From: an uncultured Oscillospiraceae bacterium
GTDB taxonomy: Bacteria; Bacillota; Clostridia; Oscillospirales; Ruminococcaceae
Length of the DNA: 64,000 nt
Assembly (NCBI GenBank): GCA_900542145.1
Contig: UQMF01000009.1
Coordinates: forward strand, 46,414 to 110,413
Direction: 5' to 3'
How positions within the stretch are numbered: position 1 is the stretch's first letter; each line of letters opens with the position of its first letter. This document shows, in pieces, positions 44,463 to 53,600 of this stretch. Made by a program: the position numbers and the translations under genes. The notes below the pieces were generated by a model, which ran no database searches, had not been told where the DNA came from, and saw only the letters and a list, made by a program, of their open reading frames with translations.

Positions 44463-45046
44463 TACAGCACGCCCTTGGTGGAAACCACGGAGCCGTCGGA
44501 ATTCCGCTTGACAGCGGCTTTCAGCGCATACGCCAGGGATTTGAACAGCGCCTCGATCTTGTGGTGGTCGTTGGATCCGTACTCACAGCGCAGGTGCAGT
44601 GTGATCCCGGCATTGAACGCAAATGCGCGCATGAATTCTTCGGTCAGGCAGGTGTCGAACTCCCCTACCCTCTCGTTCGTGAATTCCGCGTTGAACACGA
44701 GGAACGGGCGTCCGCTGATATCCAGCGAGCAGAACGCCAGAGATTCGTCCATCGGAATGAACGCGCTTCCATATCGCATTATTCCGGCGCGGTCGCCGAG
44801 CGCTTCCCGGAGCGCCATTCCGAGGACTATGCCGATGTCCTCGGTGGTGTGGTGTCCGTCAACGTACAGGTCGCCGTTGCACTTCACGGAAAGTGAGAAT
44901 CCGCCGTGTATCGCGAGTGCAGTCAGCATATGGTCCAGAAATCCAATTCCGGTTGCGATGTCCGCCTTCGCTCCTCCGTCAAGGTCGAGCTTGACGGCGA
45001 TGTCGGTTTCCTTAGTCTTTCTGGTTATTTCAGCGGTTCTGTTCAT
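44462..45046 (-). CDS. hisB: imidazoleglycerol-phosphate dehydratase
   Basis: A 194-residue stand-alone HisB dehydratase, sixth step of the pathway. The manganese-binding motifs GFLDHMLTALAIHGGFS, DGHHTTEDIG and NDHHKIEALFKS are all present. No fused phosphatase domain, so histidinol phosphatase must come from a gene elsewhere. A GAGGA site precedes the ATG by eight bases. One base separates it from the SDR gene. Confidence 0.97.
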   Translation of the reverse strand: MNRTAEITRKTKETDIAVKLDLDGGAKADIATGIGFLDHMLTALAIHGGFSLSVKCNGDLYVDGHHTTEDIGIVLGMALREALGDRAGIMRYGSAFIPMDESLAFCSLDISGRPFLVFNAEFTNERVGEFDTCLTEEFMRAFAFNAGITLHLRCEYGSNDHHKIEALFKSLAYALKAAVKRNSDGSVVSTKGVL

Positions 45047-45047
45047 T

Positions 45048-45950
45048 TCACATTTCCTCTATATTATCAATTATGTAGGACAAATAATCTTTTCTTCTGA
45101 CTTCGCCACGGTGAGCGGCATACCATTCATACGACTCGCGCAGTCCATCTGAAAGCAGCTTTAGATCTGGCATCAGCGTCTGCTGTGACGAAACGTCCAG
45201 GGAGTACGCGTAATCCCTGAAGCAGAACCATCGCTGCGGGTCGTGGTCTGCAACGCTGCGCAGTTCCGGTTCTTTCCCGAGAACCGCATAGCACGCCCTG
45301 ACCCATTCTGACACAGTGAGAGTATCCGGATTGCCGACATTAAATACCCTTTGATCTGGCTGTTTCTCCAACAGTACATCTATGAACCTGCACAGATCGT
45401 TTACATCAAAGAATTGAAGCGGCATTTCTCCGTTGCCCGGAACATAAAAAGGCAGGTCATTTTCCGCGCATTCGAACACGAACGCTTCCCGATAAAGATT
45501 GTTCATTTTACCGTACAGATACGGCGGTCGAATAATATACAATTTCTCCACATTGTCAAGCAGAAATCTTTCGGCTGCAATTTTATTCGTCCCGTAATCT
45601 CCCCAGTGGATATTCACGCCGCATGGCTGGCTTTCCCTGAACGGCTGCGGCGCCGTTTCCGGATATACCGCGCTGGAACTGATGAAAAAATAACTTCCAT
45701 ATCCTCCCAGCGACGAAACCAGGTCAGACACATCTCGCTCGTTATATCCGGTAATATCCATGACGACATCGAAATAATGTTTTTTTAGCCTGTCGCCAAT
45801 GCAATGCCTGTCACACTCAATGAGTTTCACTCCGCTGGACTGAGGGCGCGTGTTCCTGTTCAACACATAAACCTCGTGCCCCTGTCTTACGAAGTATTCC
45901 GCACAATATCTGCTGACAAAGACTGTGCCGCCGGTAACGAGCACTTTCAT
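45048..45950 (-). CDS. NAD-dependent epimerase/dehydratase (extended SDR)
   Basis: A 300-residue extended SDR. The N-terminal nucleotide motif VTGGTVFVSRYCAEYF is near GGxxFxG but with Ser for the last Gly. The active-site Ser/Tyr part is FISSSAVYPETAP with a downstream YGTNKIAAERFLL that gives the YxxxK motif. Substrate not clear; some relatives act on nucleotide sugars or are RNA-binding (CSP41-like). It is inserted between hisD and hisB with gaps of two and one bases, and GAGG seven bases before the ATG. Confidence 0.85.
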   Translation of the reverse strand: MKVLVTGGTVFVSRYCAEYFVRQGHEVYVLNRNTRPQSSGVKLIECDRHCIGDRLKKHYFDVVMDITGYNERDVSDLVSSLGGYGSYFFISSSAVYPETAPQPFRESQPCGVNIHWGDYGTNKIAAERFLLDNVEKLYIIRPPYLYGKMNNLYREAFVFECAENDLPFYVPGNGEMPLQFFDVNDLCRFIDVLLEKQPDQRVFNVGNPDTLTVSEWVRACYAVLGKEPELRSVADHDPQRWFCFRDYAYSLDVSSQQTLMPDLKLLSDGLRESYEWYAAHRGEVRRKDYLSYIIDNIEEM

Positions 45951-45952
45951 TT

Positions 45953-47248
45953 TCAGCCCTCTTTGCGCACTCTGATGGAATTAGCGTGCGCGGTCAGTTT
46001 CTCGCGTTCTGCGATGAGGATTATGTCATCAGCGGCGTCAAGCAGAGCATCCTTGGTGTAGCATATATAGCTGGAACGCTTGAGGAAGCTCTCCACGCCG
46101 AGCGGAGAGAAGAAACGTGCGGTACCGCTGGTGGGAAGTACATGATTCGGACCTGCGTAATAGTCGCCGAGCGGCTCCGGAGAATACTGACCCAGGAACA
46201 GGGAGCCGACGTTGTCTATCTTGCCGATGTACTCGGTGGGATTCTCTGCCACGACCTCCATGTGCTCTGGGGCAAGCTTGTTGGCAAGCTCTATCGCGTA
46301 ATCCTTGTCCTCGCTGACGATTATTGCGCCGTAGTTGGTCATGGAATAGTCGATGATGTCCTTTCTGGAGAGGTAAGCGGACTGGCGCACGATCTCCGCC
46401 TGGGTCTTTACCGCAATATCCATGCTGGTGGTTATCATGATAGCGCTGGCAAGCTTGTCGTGCTCTGCCTGGGACATAAGATCCGCCGCAAGGTAGGTCG
46501 GATTTGCGGTTTCGTCCGCGAATACAAGTATCTCACTCGGACCTGCAAACATGTCGATGTCCACGGTTCCGTAAAGCAGCTTCTTTGCGGTGGCAACGAA
46601 GATATTGCCGGGACCTACTATCTTGGAAACTCTCGGGATCTCCTCGGTGCCGTAAGCGAGGGCTGCAACAGCCTGCGCGCCGCCTGCGAGGTAGATCTTG
46701 TCAACTCCGCAGAGCGCAGCCGCCACCAGGATATCCTTGTTTGCAGTGCCGTCCTTGAGGGGCGGAGTAACCATGATGATCTCCTTGACGCCGGCGATCT
46801 TCGCAGGAATGGCGTTCATCAGCACGGAGGAAGGATATGCGGCTGTGCCGCCGGGAACATACAGTCCCACCTTATCAAGACCGCGGACACGCTGACCCAT
46901 GATAACGCCGTTCTCCTCGGTCACGCAGAATCCCTCGCGCTTCTGTCTGTTGTGGAACGCGGTGATATTCTCGACAGCGTTCAGCATTGCGTTCACGAAA
47001 TCCGAACTTTTCTCGTTAGCCTCGGTGAGCGCGTCCTGGATAGCCTCGTCCGGAACTCTGTAGTACTGCGCATTCGGGCAGTCGAACTTCGCGGTGTAGC
47101 TCTTGACAGCTGCGTCGCCGTTTTCCCTTACATCAGCGAGTATTGCACGGACAGTTTTCTCAACGTCCGCATTCACCTGACCTGCACGCTTCTCTACCTC
47201 TGCGAGGAACTGCTTTTCCTCGCCGTCAGCCTTGATTATTCTGATCAT
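45953..47248 (-). CDS. hisD: histidinol dehydrogenase
   Basis: About 431 residues; oxidises histidinol to histidine in two NAD steps. The catalytic Glu-His pair is in [10 protein letters not shown], and [26 protein letters not shown] and [10 protein letters not shown] are family landmarks (listed by part). A GTG one codon upstream is in frame, but the ATG at 47248 sits eight to eleven bases after AGGAG and shares a base with the hisG stop (TGATG), so it is the likelier start. Confidence 0.97.
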   Translation of the reverse strand: [431 protein letters not shown]

Positions 47249-47880
47249 CACAAATTCTCCTCTATCTGCTTGACTATCTCAGCTATACGCTGCTGCTTGA
47301 GCTTCATGCTTACTGTATTTACTATAAGACGGGCGGAAATGGGGGCAACGTCCTCCCAGACTTCCAGTCCGTTTTCTTTCAGCGTGGTGCCGGTTTCGAC
47401 TATATCGACGATTCCGTCTGCGAGTCCAACCAGCGGAGCAAGTTCCACGGAGCCTTCGATTTTCACGATGTCCACGTCCATACCCTTGTTTTCAAAAAAG
47501 CTCCGGGTGACTTCCGGGTACTTTGTGGCTACTGTCTTTACGCCGTAGCCTTCATAGAAGTTGCTTCCCTTCTTTCCGGCGAGGGCGAATTTGCACCTGC
47601 CGAATCCGAGGTCGCTTATCTCAAAGAACTTTCCGCCGTGCTCCATGATGGTGTCCTTGCCGACAACGCCGATATCGCAGACTCCGTGCTCGACGTATGT
47701 AATTACGTCCGCAGCCTTCGCCAGGACTACCTCTATGTCCTCGCCGGGAATGGAGAGAATAAGACGTCTGCCCTTCTCGCGGAGCTCCGTCACATCATAG
47801 CCTATCTTGTCCAGAAGGTCTACCGTCTTGTTTTCAAGCCTGCCCTTTGTGAGAGCAATTCTGATGGTCTTGTTCTTCAT
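47248..47880 (-). CDS. hisG: ATP phosphoribosyltransferase, short form
   Basis: A 210-residue short-form HisG, first and regulated step of the pathway. It lacks the C-terminal regulatory domain of long HisG and so needs HisZ, whose gene is three bases upstream. The PRPP-binding region VETGTTLKENGLEV and DIGVVGKDTIMEHG are intact. A strong GGAGGT site precedes the ATG. Confidence 0.97.
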   Translation of the reverse strand: MKNKTIRIALTKGRLENKTVDLLDKIGYDVTELREKGRRLILSIPGEDIEVVLAKAADVITYVEHGVCDIGVVGKDTIMEHGGKFFEISDLGFGRCKFALAGKKGSNFYEGYGVKTVATKYPEVTRSFFENKGMDVDIVKIEGSVELAPLVGLADGIVDIVETGTTLKENGLEVWEDVAPISARLIVNTVSMKLKQQRIAEIVKQIEENL

Positions 47881-47883
47881 CGC

Positions 47884-49080
47884 TCAGACCTCCTTTGTGG
47901 TGACTGCGGAATTCGCGCCGACTGTGTCAATGCGTCTGATTCCGTGCGCCTTTGCGTACTCCGCGGCTTCGTCTGCGGTAGCGAACAGGGAGTTGAACAC
48001 CGTAAGTCCGCTGTCGATAAGTTCGCTGCAATGGTTGAGCGCTGCTATTTCACAGCCGGGCTCGCTGAACACGAGTACGTCCGCCGGTTTAGTGAGGGAT
48101 TCACTGGTATCCCGGAGGAACACCTTTGCGGCAGCCTCGACATTGATCGCGAATCCGACTGCGGCAGCGTTCCTGCCGAAATCGCCGAGCAGGTCGTCGT
48201 AGCGTCCGCCGGAGAGAACCGGAAGCCCGTAGCCCTCGACGTATCCGCGGAACAGGATTCCAGTGTAATAGTTCTTCTTGTGGGCAAGTCCCAAATCCAC
48301 CTTGATTCTGTCGGAATAGCCCATGGAGCACAGCGCTTCGTATGTAGCGCGCAGTCCGGAAAGCTTGGTGCGCAGCTCCTTGCTGTACATGTACTTCTCC
48401 GCTTCGGCAAATACTTCGCTCTCGCCGAACAGGGACGGCAGTGCGCGGACAGCTTCCGCTGCGGAGCCGCTCATTCCTGCGAGCGCTTCATTCAGCGCCG
48501 GGAAGTTCTTGCTTTCAATGAGGGAGTGTATCTGCTCGGACTTGTCCTCCGGGAGGTTAAGATCCTCCACAACCGTCTGGAATATACCGCTCTCGCCGAT
48601 CTCCAGCGTGAAGTCCTGGTCGATTGCGAAAAGCGCCTGCGCAGCCAGGGACAGCGCCTCGTAATCAGCGGCAGTACGCTCGCCGCCGAGGATCTCAATG
48701 CCGCTCTGGGTAAATTCGTCGTCGCGGCCGCTGTTCTTGGGATTCACCATGAAAATACTCTGGTTGTAGTACAGCTTGAGCGGCAGCTTCTCCTCGCGGA
48801 GTCTGGTAGCCGCAAGTCTTGCTATCGGCATGGTGTTATCCGGGCGCATTACCATCAGGCGGTTCTTTCCGTCCACGAGCTTGTACATCGTTTCCGGCGG
48901 AAAATACCTGGTCTTGCTGTTGAACACGTCATAGAACTCCAGACCCGGGGTGATTACCTCGGAATAGCCGTAGGCGGTGAATATCTTTCTCAGTTTCTCC
49001 TGTATGGTGCGCTTGGCAAGGCACTCGTCAAAAAGCTGATCCCGGGTGCCCTCCGGGGTGAGCAGATCATATCTCTTCAA
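47884..49080 (-). CDS. hisZ: ATP phosphoribosyltransferase regulatory subunit
   Basis: A 398-residue HisRS-like protein without tRNA synthetase activity, needed for short HisG and for histidine feedback. Class II synthetase-like motifs YDLLTPEGTRDQLFDE and VMRPDNTMPIARL are present, with GGRYDDLLGDFGR near 285; the anticodon-binding domain is reduced. The start is TTG, nine bases after GGAGG. It is the first gene of the cluster. Confidence 0.96.
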   Translation of the reverse strand: MKRYDLLTPEGTRDQLFDECLAKRTIQEKLRKIFTAYGYSEVITPGLEFYDVFNSKTRYFPPETMYKLVDGKNRLMVMRPDNTMPIARLAATRLREEKLPLKLYYNQSIFMVNPKNSGRDDEFTQSGIEILGGERTAADYEALSLAAQALFAIDQDFTLEIGESGIFQTVVEDLNLPEDKSEQIHSLIESKNFPALNEALAGMSGSAAEAVRALPSLFGESEVFAEAEKYMYSKELRTKLSGLRATYEALCSMGYSDRIKVDLGLAHKKNYYTGILFRGYVEGYGLPVLSGGRYDDLLGDFGRNAAAVGFAINVEAAAKVFLRDTSESLTKPADVLVFSEPGCEIAALNHCSELIDSGLTVFNSLFATADEAAEYAKAHGIRRIDTVGANSAVTTKEV

Positions 49081-49139
49081 TTCTCTTTCCCTCCGCTTTA
49101 GTGTGGTAACGTGCTATCACGCTATCAGATTACTTTAAC

Positions 49140-49168
49140 AGTATAACACAAAAGCGCGGTATTGTCAA
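49140..49168 (-). promoter_or_regulatory. sigma-A promoter for the his cluster
   Basis: -35 TTGACA at 49163-49168, 17-base spacer, -10 TATACT at 49140-49145. A leader of about 53 bases follows; it has only short repeats (GCTATCAC/GCTATCAG) and no T-box features. Confidence 0.85.
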
Positions 49169-49219
49169 TAAGCAGCGTATATTTTGGTAATTATGCACAT
49201 CAGCTTTCAACAATACCGC
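49156..49219 (-). repeat. inverted repeat between polC end and the his promoter
   Basis: GCGGTATTGT at 49156-49165 and its exact complement at 49210-49219, extendable with mismatches, with a 44-base spacer. One arm overlaps the -35 box and spacer of the his promoter. It may be a poor polC terminator or a loop operator. Confidence 0.45.
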
Positions 49220-49227
49220 AATTGTGA

Positions 49228-52200
49228 TTACATATCAAACAGCGACATCTGGGCGGAATTGGGGATATCCCCGAAAACTCCCATCTCACGCATTTTATCC
49301 ATGACAGTGCTGTTAAGTCCGCTCTGCTGCTGGATATCGTCGATACACATGTAATTCCCGGCGTCGATGACTTCCTTCAGCTTGAATGCCGCGTTGGCTC
49401 CGCAGCCGGCAATGGAGAGATACGGCATGCGCAGCTTACCGTCCTCAATGTGGTAGGTCGCGGCACCGGAAAGCTTAGCGTCCACCGGAAGTACTCCGAT
49501 TCCACGGCACATCATCTCGTTGATGAGAAGCAGCGCATCCAGCGTGCCCTTTTCCTTCACGCCGATGTTCTGCATTCCCTGGAGCTCCTTAATACGCGCC
49601 TTTACGGCTTCCTTGCCCCGGAGCACCACGTCAAGTTCGATGTTTTCAGTGTGCTTCGTGAGGGTGGCTGCGTAGAATTCGCAGGGACGGTTGATCTTGA
49701 ACCAGCACAGCTTTACTGCGGAGGTTACATACGCTGCCGCATGCGCCTTCGGGAACATGTACTTGATTTTCTTACAGCTCTCGACATACCAGTCCGGAAC
49801 GTTGTTGTCCTTGAATGCCTGGTAGATCGTGTCGTCAAACAGCTTTGTCGCGTTGCCCTTTCGGGTTATCTCCATTATCTTGAACGCAAGGCTGGGCTCA
49901 ACGCCCTTGTGCAGCAGGTATACCATGATATTGTCACGCGTTCCGATAACCTCGGAAATCGTACAGGTGCCGTTTTTAATGAGGTCCTGCGCATTACCGA
50001 GCCATACGTCGGTTCCATGGGACAGTCCGGATATCTGGAGCAGGTCAGAGAAGTTCTTCGGCTTTGCGTCCTGAAGCATCTGCATTGCGAACGGTGTGCC
50101 GAACTCCGGGATTCCGTAGGTTCCGCAGGGGGCGAATATGTCCTCGGGAGTGACTCCGAGCGGCTCCGTGGATACGAACAGGTCGTAAATTGCGCGGTCG
50201 GTGGTGGATACGTCCGCAATCTTCATTCCGGTCATATCCTCCAGATGCTTGTACAGGGTCGGAACATCGTGTCCCAGTTCGTCAAGCTTCAATATCGTAT
50301 CATGCAGCGCATGGAAGTCGAAGTGCGTGGTTATCATGTCGCTGTCCGTCTTATCCGCCGGATGCTGTACCGGCGTGAAGTCGTACACCTCGTAATCATT
50401 CGGCACAACGACCATTCCGCCCGGGTGCTGCGACGTGGTGCGCTTTACTCCGGTACAGCCGATGGAAAGACGCTCCATCTCGGCGTTGTTGAATTCGATC
50501 CCACGCTCCTCGCAGTACTTCTTCACAAAGCCGTATGCGGTCTTGTCCTGTACTGCGGAAATGGTGCCTGCCTTGAATACATGGTCCTTGCCGAAGAGTT
50601 CTTCTGTATAGCGGTGTACCTTACCCTGGACTTCACCAGAGAAGTTCAGGTCGATATCCGGCGCCTTATCGCCCTTGAATCCGAGGAACGTTTCGAACGG
50701 GATATCATGGCCGTCGCGTATCATATCAATTCCGCAGTTCGGGCAGTTCTTCTGGGGGAGGTCAAATCCGGAGCCGACGGAACCGTCCGTTACGAACTCG
50801 TTGTAACGGCACTTGGGGCAGCGGTAATGCGGCGCCAGCGGATTTACCTCTGAAATACCGGACATTATCGCAACGAAAGACGATCCAACGGAACCTCTGG
50901 AGCCTACCAGGTAGCCATTGTCCTCGGAGTACTTAACCAGCTTCTGGGCGATCATGTAGAGCACGGAGAATCCGTACTTGATGATCGCGTCAAGCTCCTT
51001 CTGAAGGCGCTTGGTTACGATCTCGGGAATCTTGTCCTCATAGCCGTACCAGTTCATCGCCCTCGTCCAGCAGAGGTCCTGGAGCTCCTGCTCGGCTCCC
51101 TCAATGGACGGAGTGTATGTCCCCTTGGGTATCGGGCGGATATCTTCCACCATGTCCGCGATGGCGTTGGTGTTCGTGATCACGACTTCCTTCGCCTTAT
51201 CCTCGCCGAGATAGCTGAATTCCGCCAGCATTTCATCGGTGGTTCGCAGATAAAGCGGCGCCTGGTTATCGGCGTCCTTGAATCCCTGGCCAGCCTGGAG
51301 TATCTTGCGGAATATTCCGTCCTCCCTGTTCATGAAGTGTACGTCGCATGTCGCAACTACCGGCTTGTTGAGTTTCTCGCCGAGTTTCACTATACGCATG
51401 TTGAGCTGGCGCAGTCCCTCATCGTCCGACACCATACCCTCGCGCACCAGGAATTCGTTGTTCGCGATAGGCTGGATCTCCAGGTAGTCGTATATTGAAG
51501 CAATACTCTCGATCTCTTCCTGGGGCTTTCCGTCCAGAATTGCACGGAAAAGTTCGCCGGCTTCGCAGGCGCTGCCGACAATAAGTCCCTCGCGGTGCTT
51601 CTGCAGTTCAGAGAGCGGAACACGGGGCTTGCGGTAGAAGTAATTCAGGTTGGAGTAAGACACCAGCTTGTAGAGATTCTTCAGTCCCACCTGGTTCTTT
51701 ACCAGGATAATCATATGGTATGTGGGTTGCTTCTTCACGTCCACGTCGCCGAGGATCGTATTGAAATCCCCGAATTTCTCCAGCTTGTGTCCCTTGCAGG
51801 AAACAGTCACCAGGGAAATGAATATCTTGGACAGCATTTCCGCATCGTCGATAGCGCGGTGATGGTTGAAGTTGCCCAGCTTGAATTCCTTGGCAACGGT
51901 ATCCAGCTTGAAGTTCTTGAGGTGCGGTAACGCCGCGCGGCTCAGCTTCAGCGTATCCACATAGCGGATATCATAGGTCAGCCCCTGACGCTCGCAGCCG
52001 ATTTTGATGAAGGAAGTATCGAAATCCGCGTTATGCGCCACCAGCACGCCCTTTCCGGCGAACGCGATAAACTTCTCCAGAGCTTCCTTCTCGGAGGGCG
52101 CGTCCTCAACCATATCGTCGGTGATTCCGGTCAGTTCCGTAATATTTGCCGGAATGGGTCTTTCGGGATTTACGAAGGTCTGGAATCTGTCCACGACCTC

Positions 52201-53577
52201 CATATTGCGGAGCTTCACCGCACCAATTTCGGTTATCCTGTCGAGTTCACGGCTGAGTCCGGTGGTTTCAATATCGAACACGATAACGTCGTCGTTCACG
52301 GAACATTCATTGCAGCCGGATACCAGCGCGCCGGAGTCGTTGACAAAATACGCCTCCATGCCGTAGATTATCTTGAACTCGCCGCCGTTCTTGCGGATTT
52401 TCTCCACAGTGTTCATCGCCTCGGGGTATGCCTGGACATTGCCGTGGTCAGTAATGGCGATAGCCTTGTGTCCCCATGCGAACGCCTGGTTCACCAGGTC
52501 AGCCGGCGGAGTTACCGCGTCCATATCCGACATAGTGGTATGCAGGTGGAGTTCCACGCGCTTTTCCTCCGCCTTGTCCTGGCGCTTCTTCGTCTTGATG
52601 GAAGCAATTGACCACGGACGGATATTCAGACACTTAGCAAATGTATCGAATTCAAACTTGCCGCTGACGATTATCGCCTTGCCCGGCTTTATGTTGTTCT
52701 TGATTATGTCACTGTTCTCAGTAGGTGTGATAACCTTGAGAATTTCAGAGGAAGTCCTGTCCGAGAAATACGCGGTGAAAATGAATGTATTGCCATCTCT
52801 CGAGGTTTTTTCATCGGTCTTGAAAACCTCTCCCCAGAGCGTGACCTCGTCGCCCTCGCCAAAAGTTTCGGACATCTGGAGGGGCGCTTCATTGATTCCC
52901 TTGCCATAAAATAATGTGGCGTCGCTTTCCAGTCTGTCGGATTCAAACGGCAGCTTGATCTCCTTTGGTTCCTTGAGTACGGAGGAGCCGCGTCTGCCGC
53001 CCTTTGCTCCGCCACCGCCCTGGTATTTGTTCTCGGAAGGAGCCGGCGCGGGCGTATACGGAACTACCTTGACCGGGGGCTTTTCCTCGGATTTCATGTA
53101 TTCCTCCATGTTCACCTCGGAAACTCCGGTGAACTCAACGTGTATCGCCTTCTTGAAGAATCCGGCGATCATGCGCTCAATGGAGGTGTTTATTCCCATC
53201 TGGAGGAGCATTTCCCTGCCGCCGTGCTTGAGGGAGATCTCGCAGTTTTCACCGTCGTCGGATATTTCAGCGTTGTCAAGGTATCCATTCACTGCGCCGT
53301 TTCTGTCCTTGAGCAGCGCCATTACCTCGCTGATATAATCCGCTGTGTAGAGGGACTCCGGGTAGCTGGGGTAAATACGCGCAGCAGCGCCGGAAGCCGC
53401 AGAGGAAATCTGTCCCTCGGCAGCAAGTATCTCCGCCGCCGGTGAAAGCGCGTCAAGTCCCAGATTGATTAATATTTCGTTCTTCTGCTCGGTGTATACT
53501 ATTTTTAAGACTGTACCAGCCGCCACTGATTCCGGCAGGGTAAGTCCGTCAAAAAGCTCGCTTAATTTTGCAGGCAT
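49228..53577 (-). CDS. polC: DNA polymerase III alpha subunit, Gram-positive type (PolC)
   Basis: About 1449 residues, the main replicative polymerase of Firmicutes. In order: an N-terminal domain, an OB fold (about 230-330), a PHP domain split by the DEDDh proofreading exonuclease (VFDIETTGLSRELDRI, near 440), the palm and fingers, and a zinc-binding CPKC...CPNC motif. Two starts are possible: a TTG at 53604 overlapping the ispG stop, or the ATG at 53577 after AGGAAGG, which I prefer (MPAKLSEL). It is the last gene of the pyrH-to-polC run. Confidence 0.97.
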   Translation of the reverse strand: MPAKLSELFDGLTLPESVAAGTVLKIVYTEQKNEILINLGLDALSPAAEILAAEGQISSAASGAAARIYPSYPESLYTADYISEVMALLKDRNGAVNGYLDNAEISDDGENCEISLKHGGREMLLQMGINTSIERMIAGFFKKAIHVEFTGVSEVNMEEYMKSEEKPPVKVVPYTPAPAPSENKYQGGGGAKGGRRGSSVLKEPKEIKLPFESDRLESDATLFYGKGINEAPLQMSETFGEGDEVTLWGEVFKTDEKTSRDGNTFIFTAYFSDRTSSEILKVITPTENSDIIKNNIKPGKAIIVSGKFEFDTFAKCLNIRPWSIASIKTKKRQDKAEEKRVELHLHTTMSDMDAVTPPADLVNQAFAWGHKAIAITDHGNVQAYPEAMNTVEKIRKNGGEFKIIYGMEAYFVNDSGALVSGCNECSVNDDVIVFDIETTGLSRELDRITEIGAVKLRNMEVVDRFQTFVNPERPIPANITELTGITDDMVEDAPSEKEALEKFIAFAGKGVLVAHNADFDTSFIKIGCERQGLTYDIRYVDTLKLSRAALPHLKNFKLDTVAKEFKLGNFNHHRAIDDAEMLSKIFISLVTVSCKGHKLEKFGDFNTILGDVDVKKQPTYHMIILVKNQVGLKNLYKLVSYSNLNYFYRKPRVPLSELQKHREGLIVGSACEAGELFRAILDGKPQEEIESIASIYDYLEIQPIANNEFLVREGMVSDDEGLRQLNMRIVKLGEKLNKPVVATCDVHFMNREDGIFRKILQAGQGFKDADNQAPLYLRTTDEMLAEFSYLGEDKAKEVVITNTNAIADMVEDIRPIPKGTYTPSIEGAEQELQDLCWTRAMNWYGYEDKIPEIVTKRLQKELDAIIKYGFSVLYMIAQKLVKYSEDNGYLVGSRGSVGSSFVAIMSGISEVNPLAPHYRCPKCRYNEFVTDGSVGSGFDLPQKNCPNCGIDMIRDGHDIPFETFLGFKGDKAPDIDLNFSGEVQGKVHRYTEELFGKDHVFKAGTISAVQDKTAYGFVKKYCEERGIEFNNAEMERLSIGCTGVKRTTSQHPGGMVVVPNDYEVYDFTPVQHPADKTDSDMITTHFDFHALHDTILKLDELGHDVPTLYKHLEDMTGMKIADVSTTDRAIYDLFVSTEPLGVTPEDIFAPCGTYGIPEFGTPFAMQMLQDAKPKNFSDLLQISGLSHGTDVWLGNAQDLIKNGTCTISEVIGTRDNIMVYLLHKGVEPSLAFKIMEITRKGNATKLFDDTIYQAFKDNNVPDWYVESCKKIKYMFPKAHAAAYVTSAVKLCWFKINRPCEFYAATLTKHTENIELDVVLRGKEAVKARIKELQGMQNIGVKEKGTLDALLLINEMMCRGIGVLPVDAKLSGAATYHIEDGKLRMPYLSIAGCGANAAFKLKEVIDAGNYMCIDDIQQQSGLNSTVMDKMREMGVFGDIPNSAQMSLFDM

Positions 53578-53600
53578 TATATTTCCTTCCTCATTCCTGC

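Noticed and set aside
45986..49101. Long plus-strand open frames (520 and 487 codons) opposite hisD, hisG and hisZ
   Set aside because: Both mirror the coding strand of confirmed his genes and have no motif, start signal or promoter of their own.
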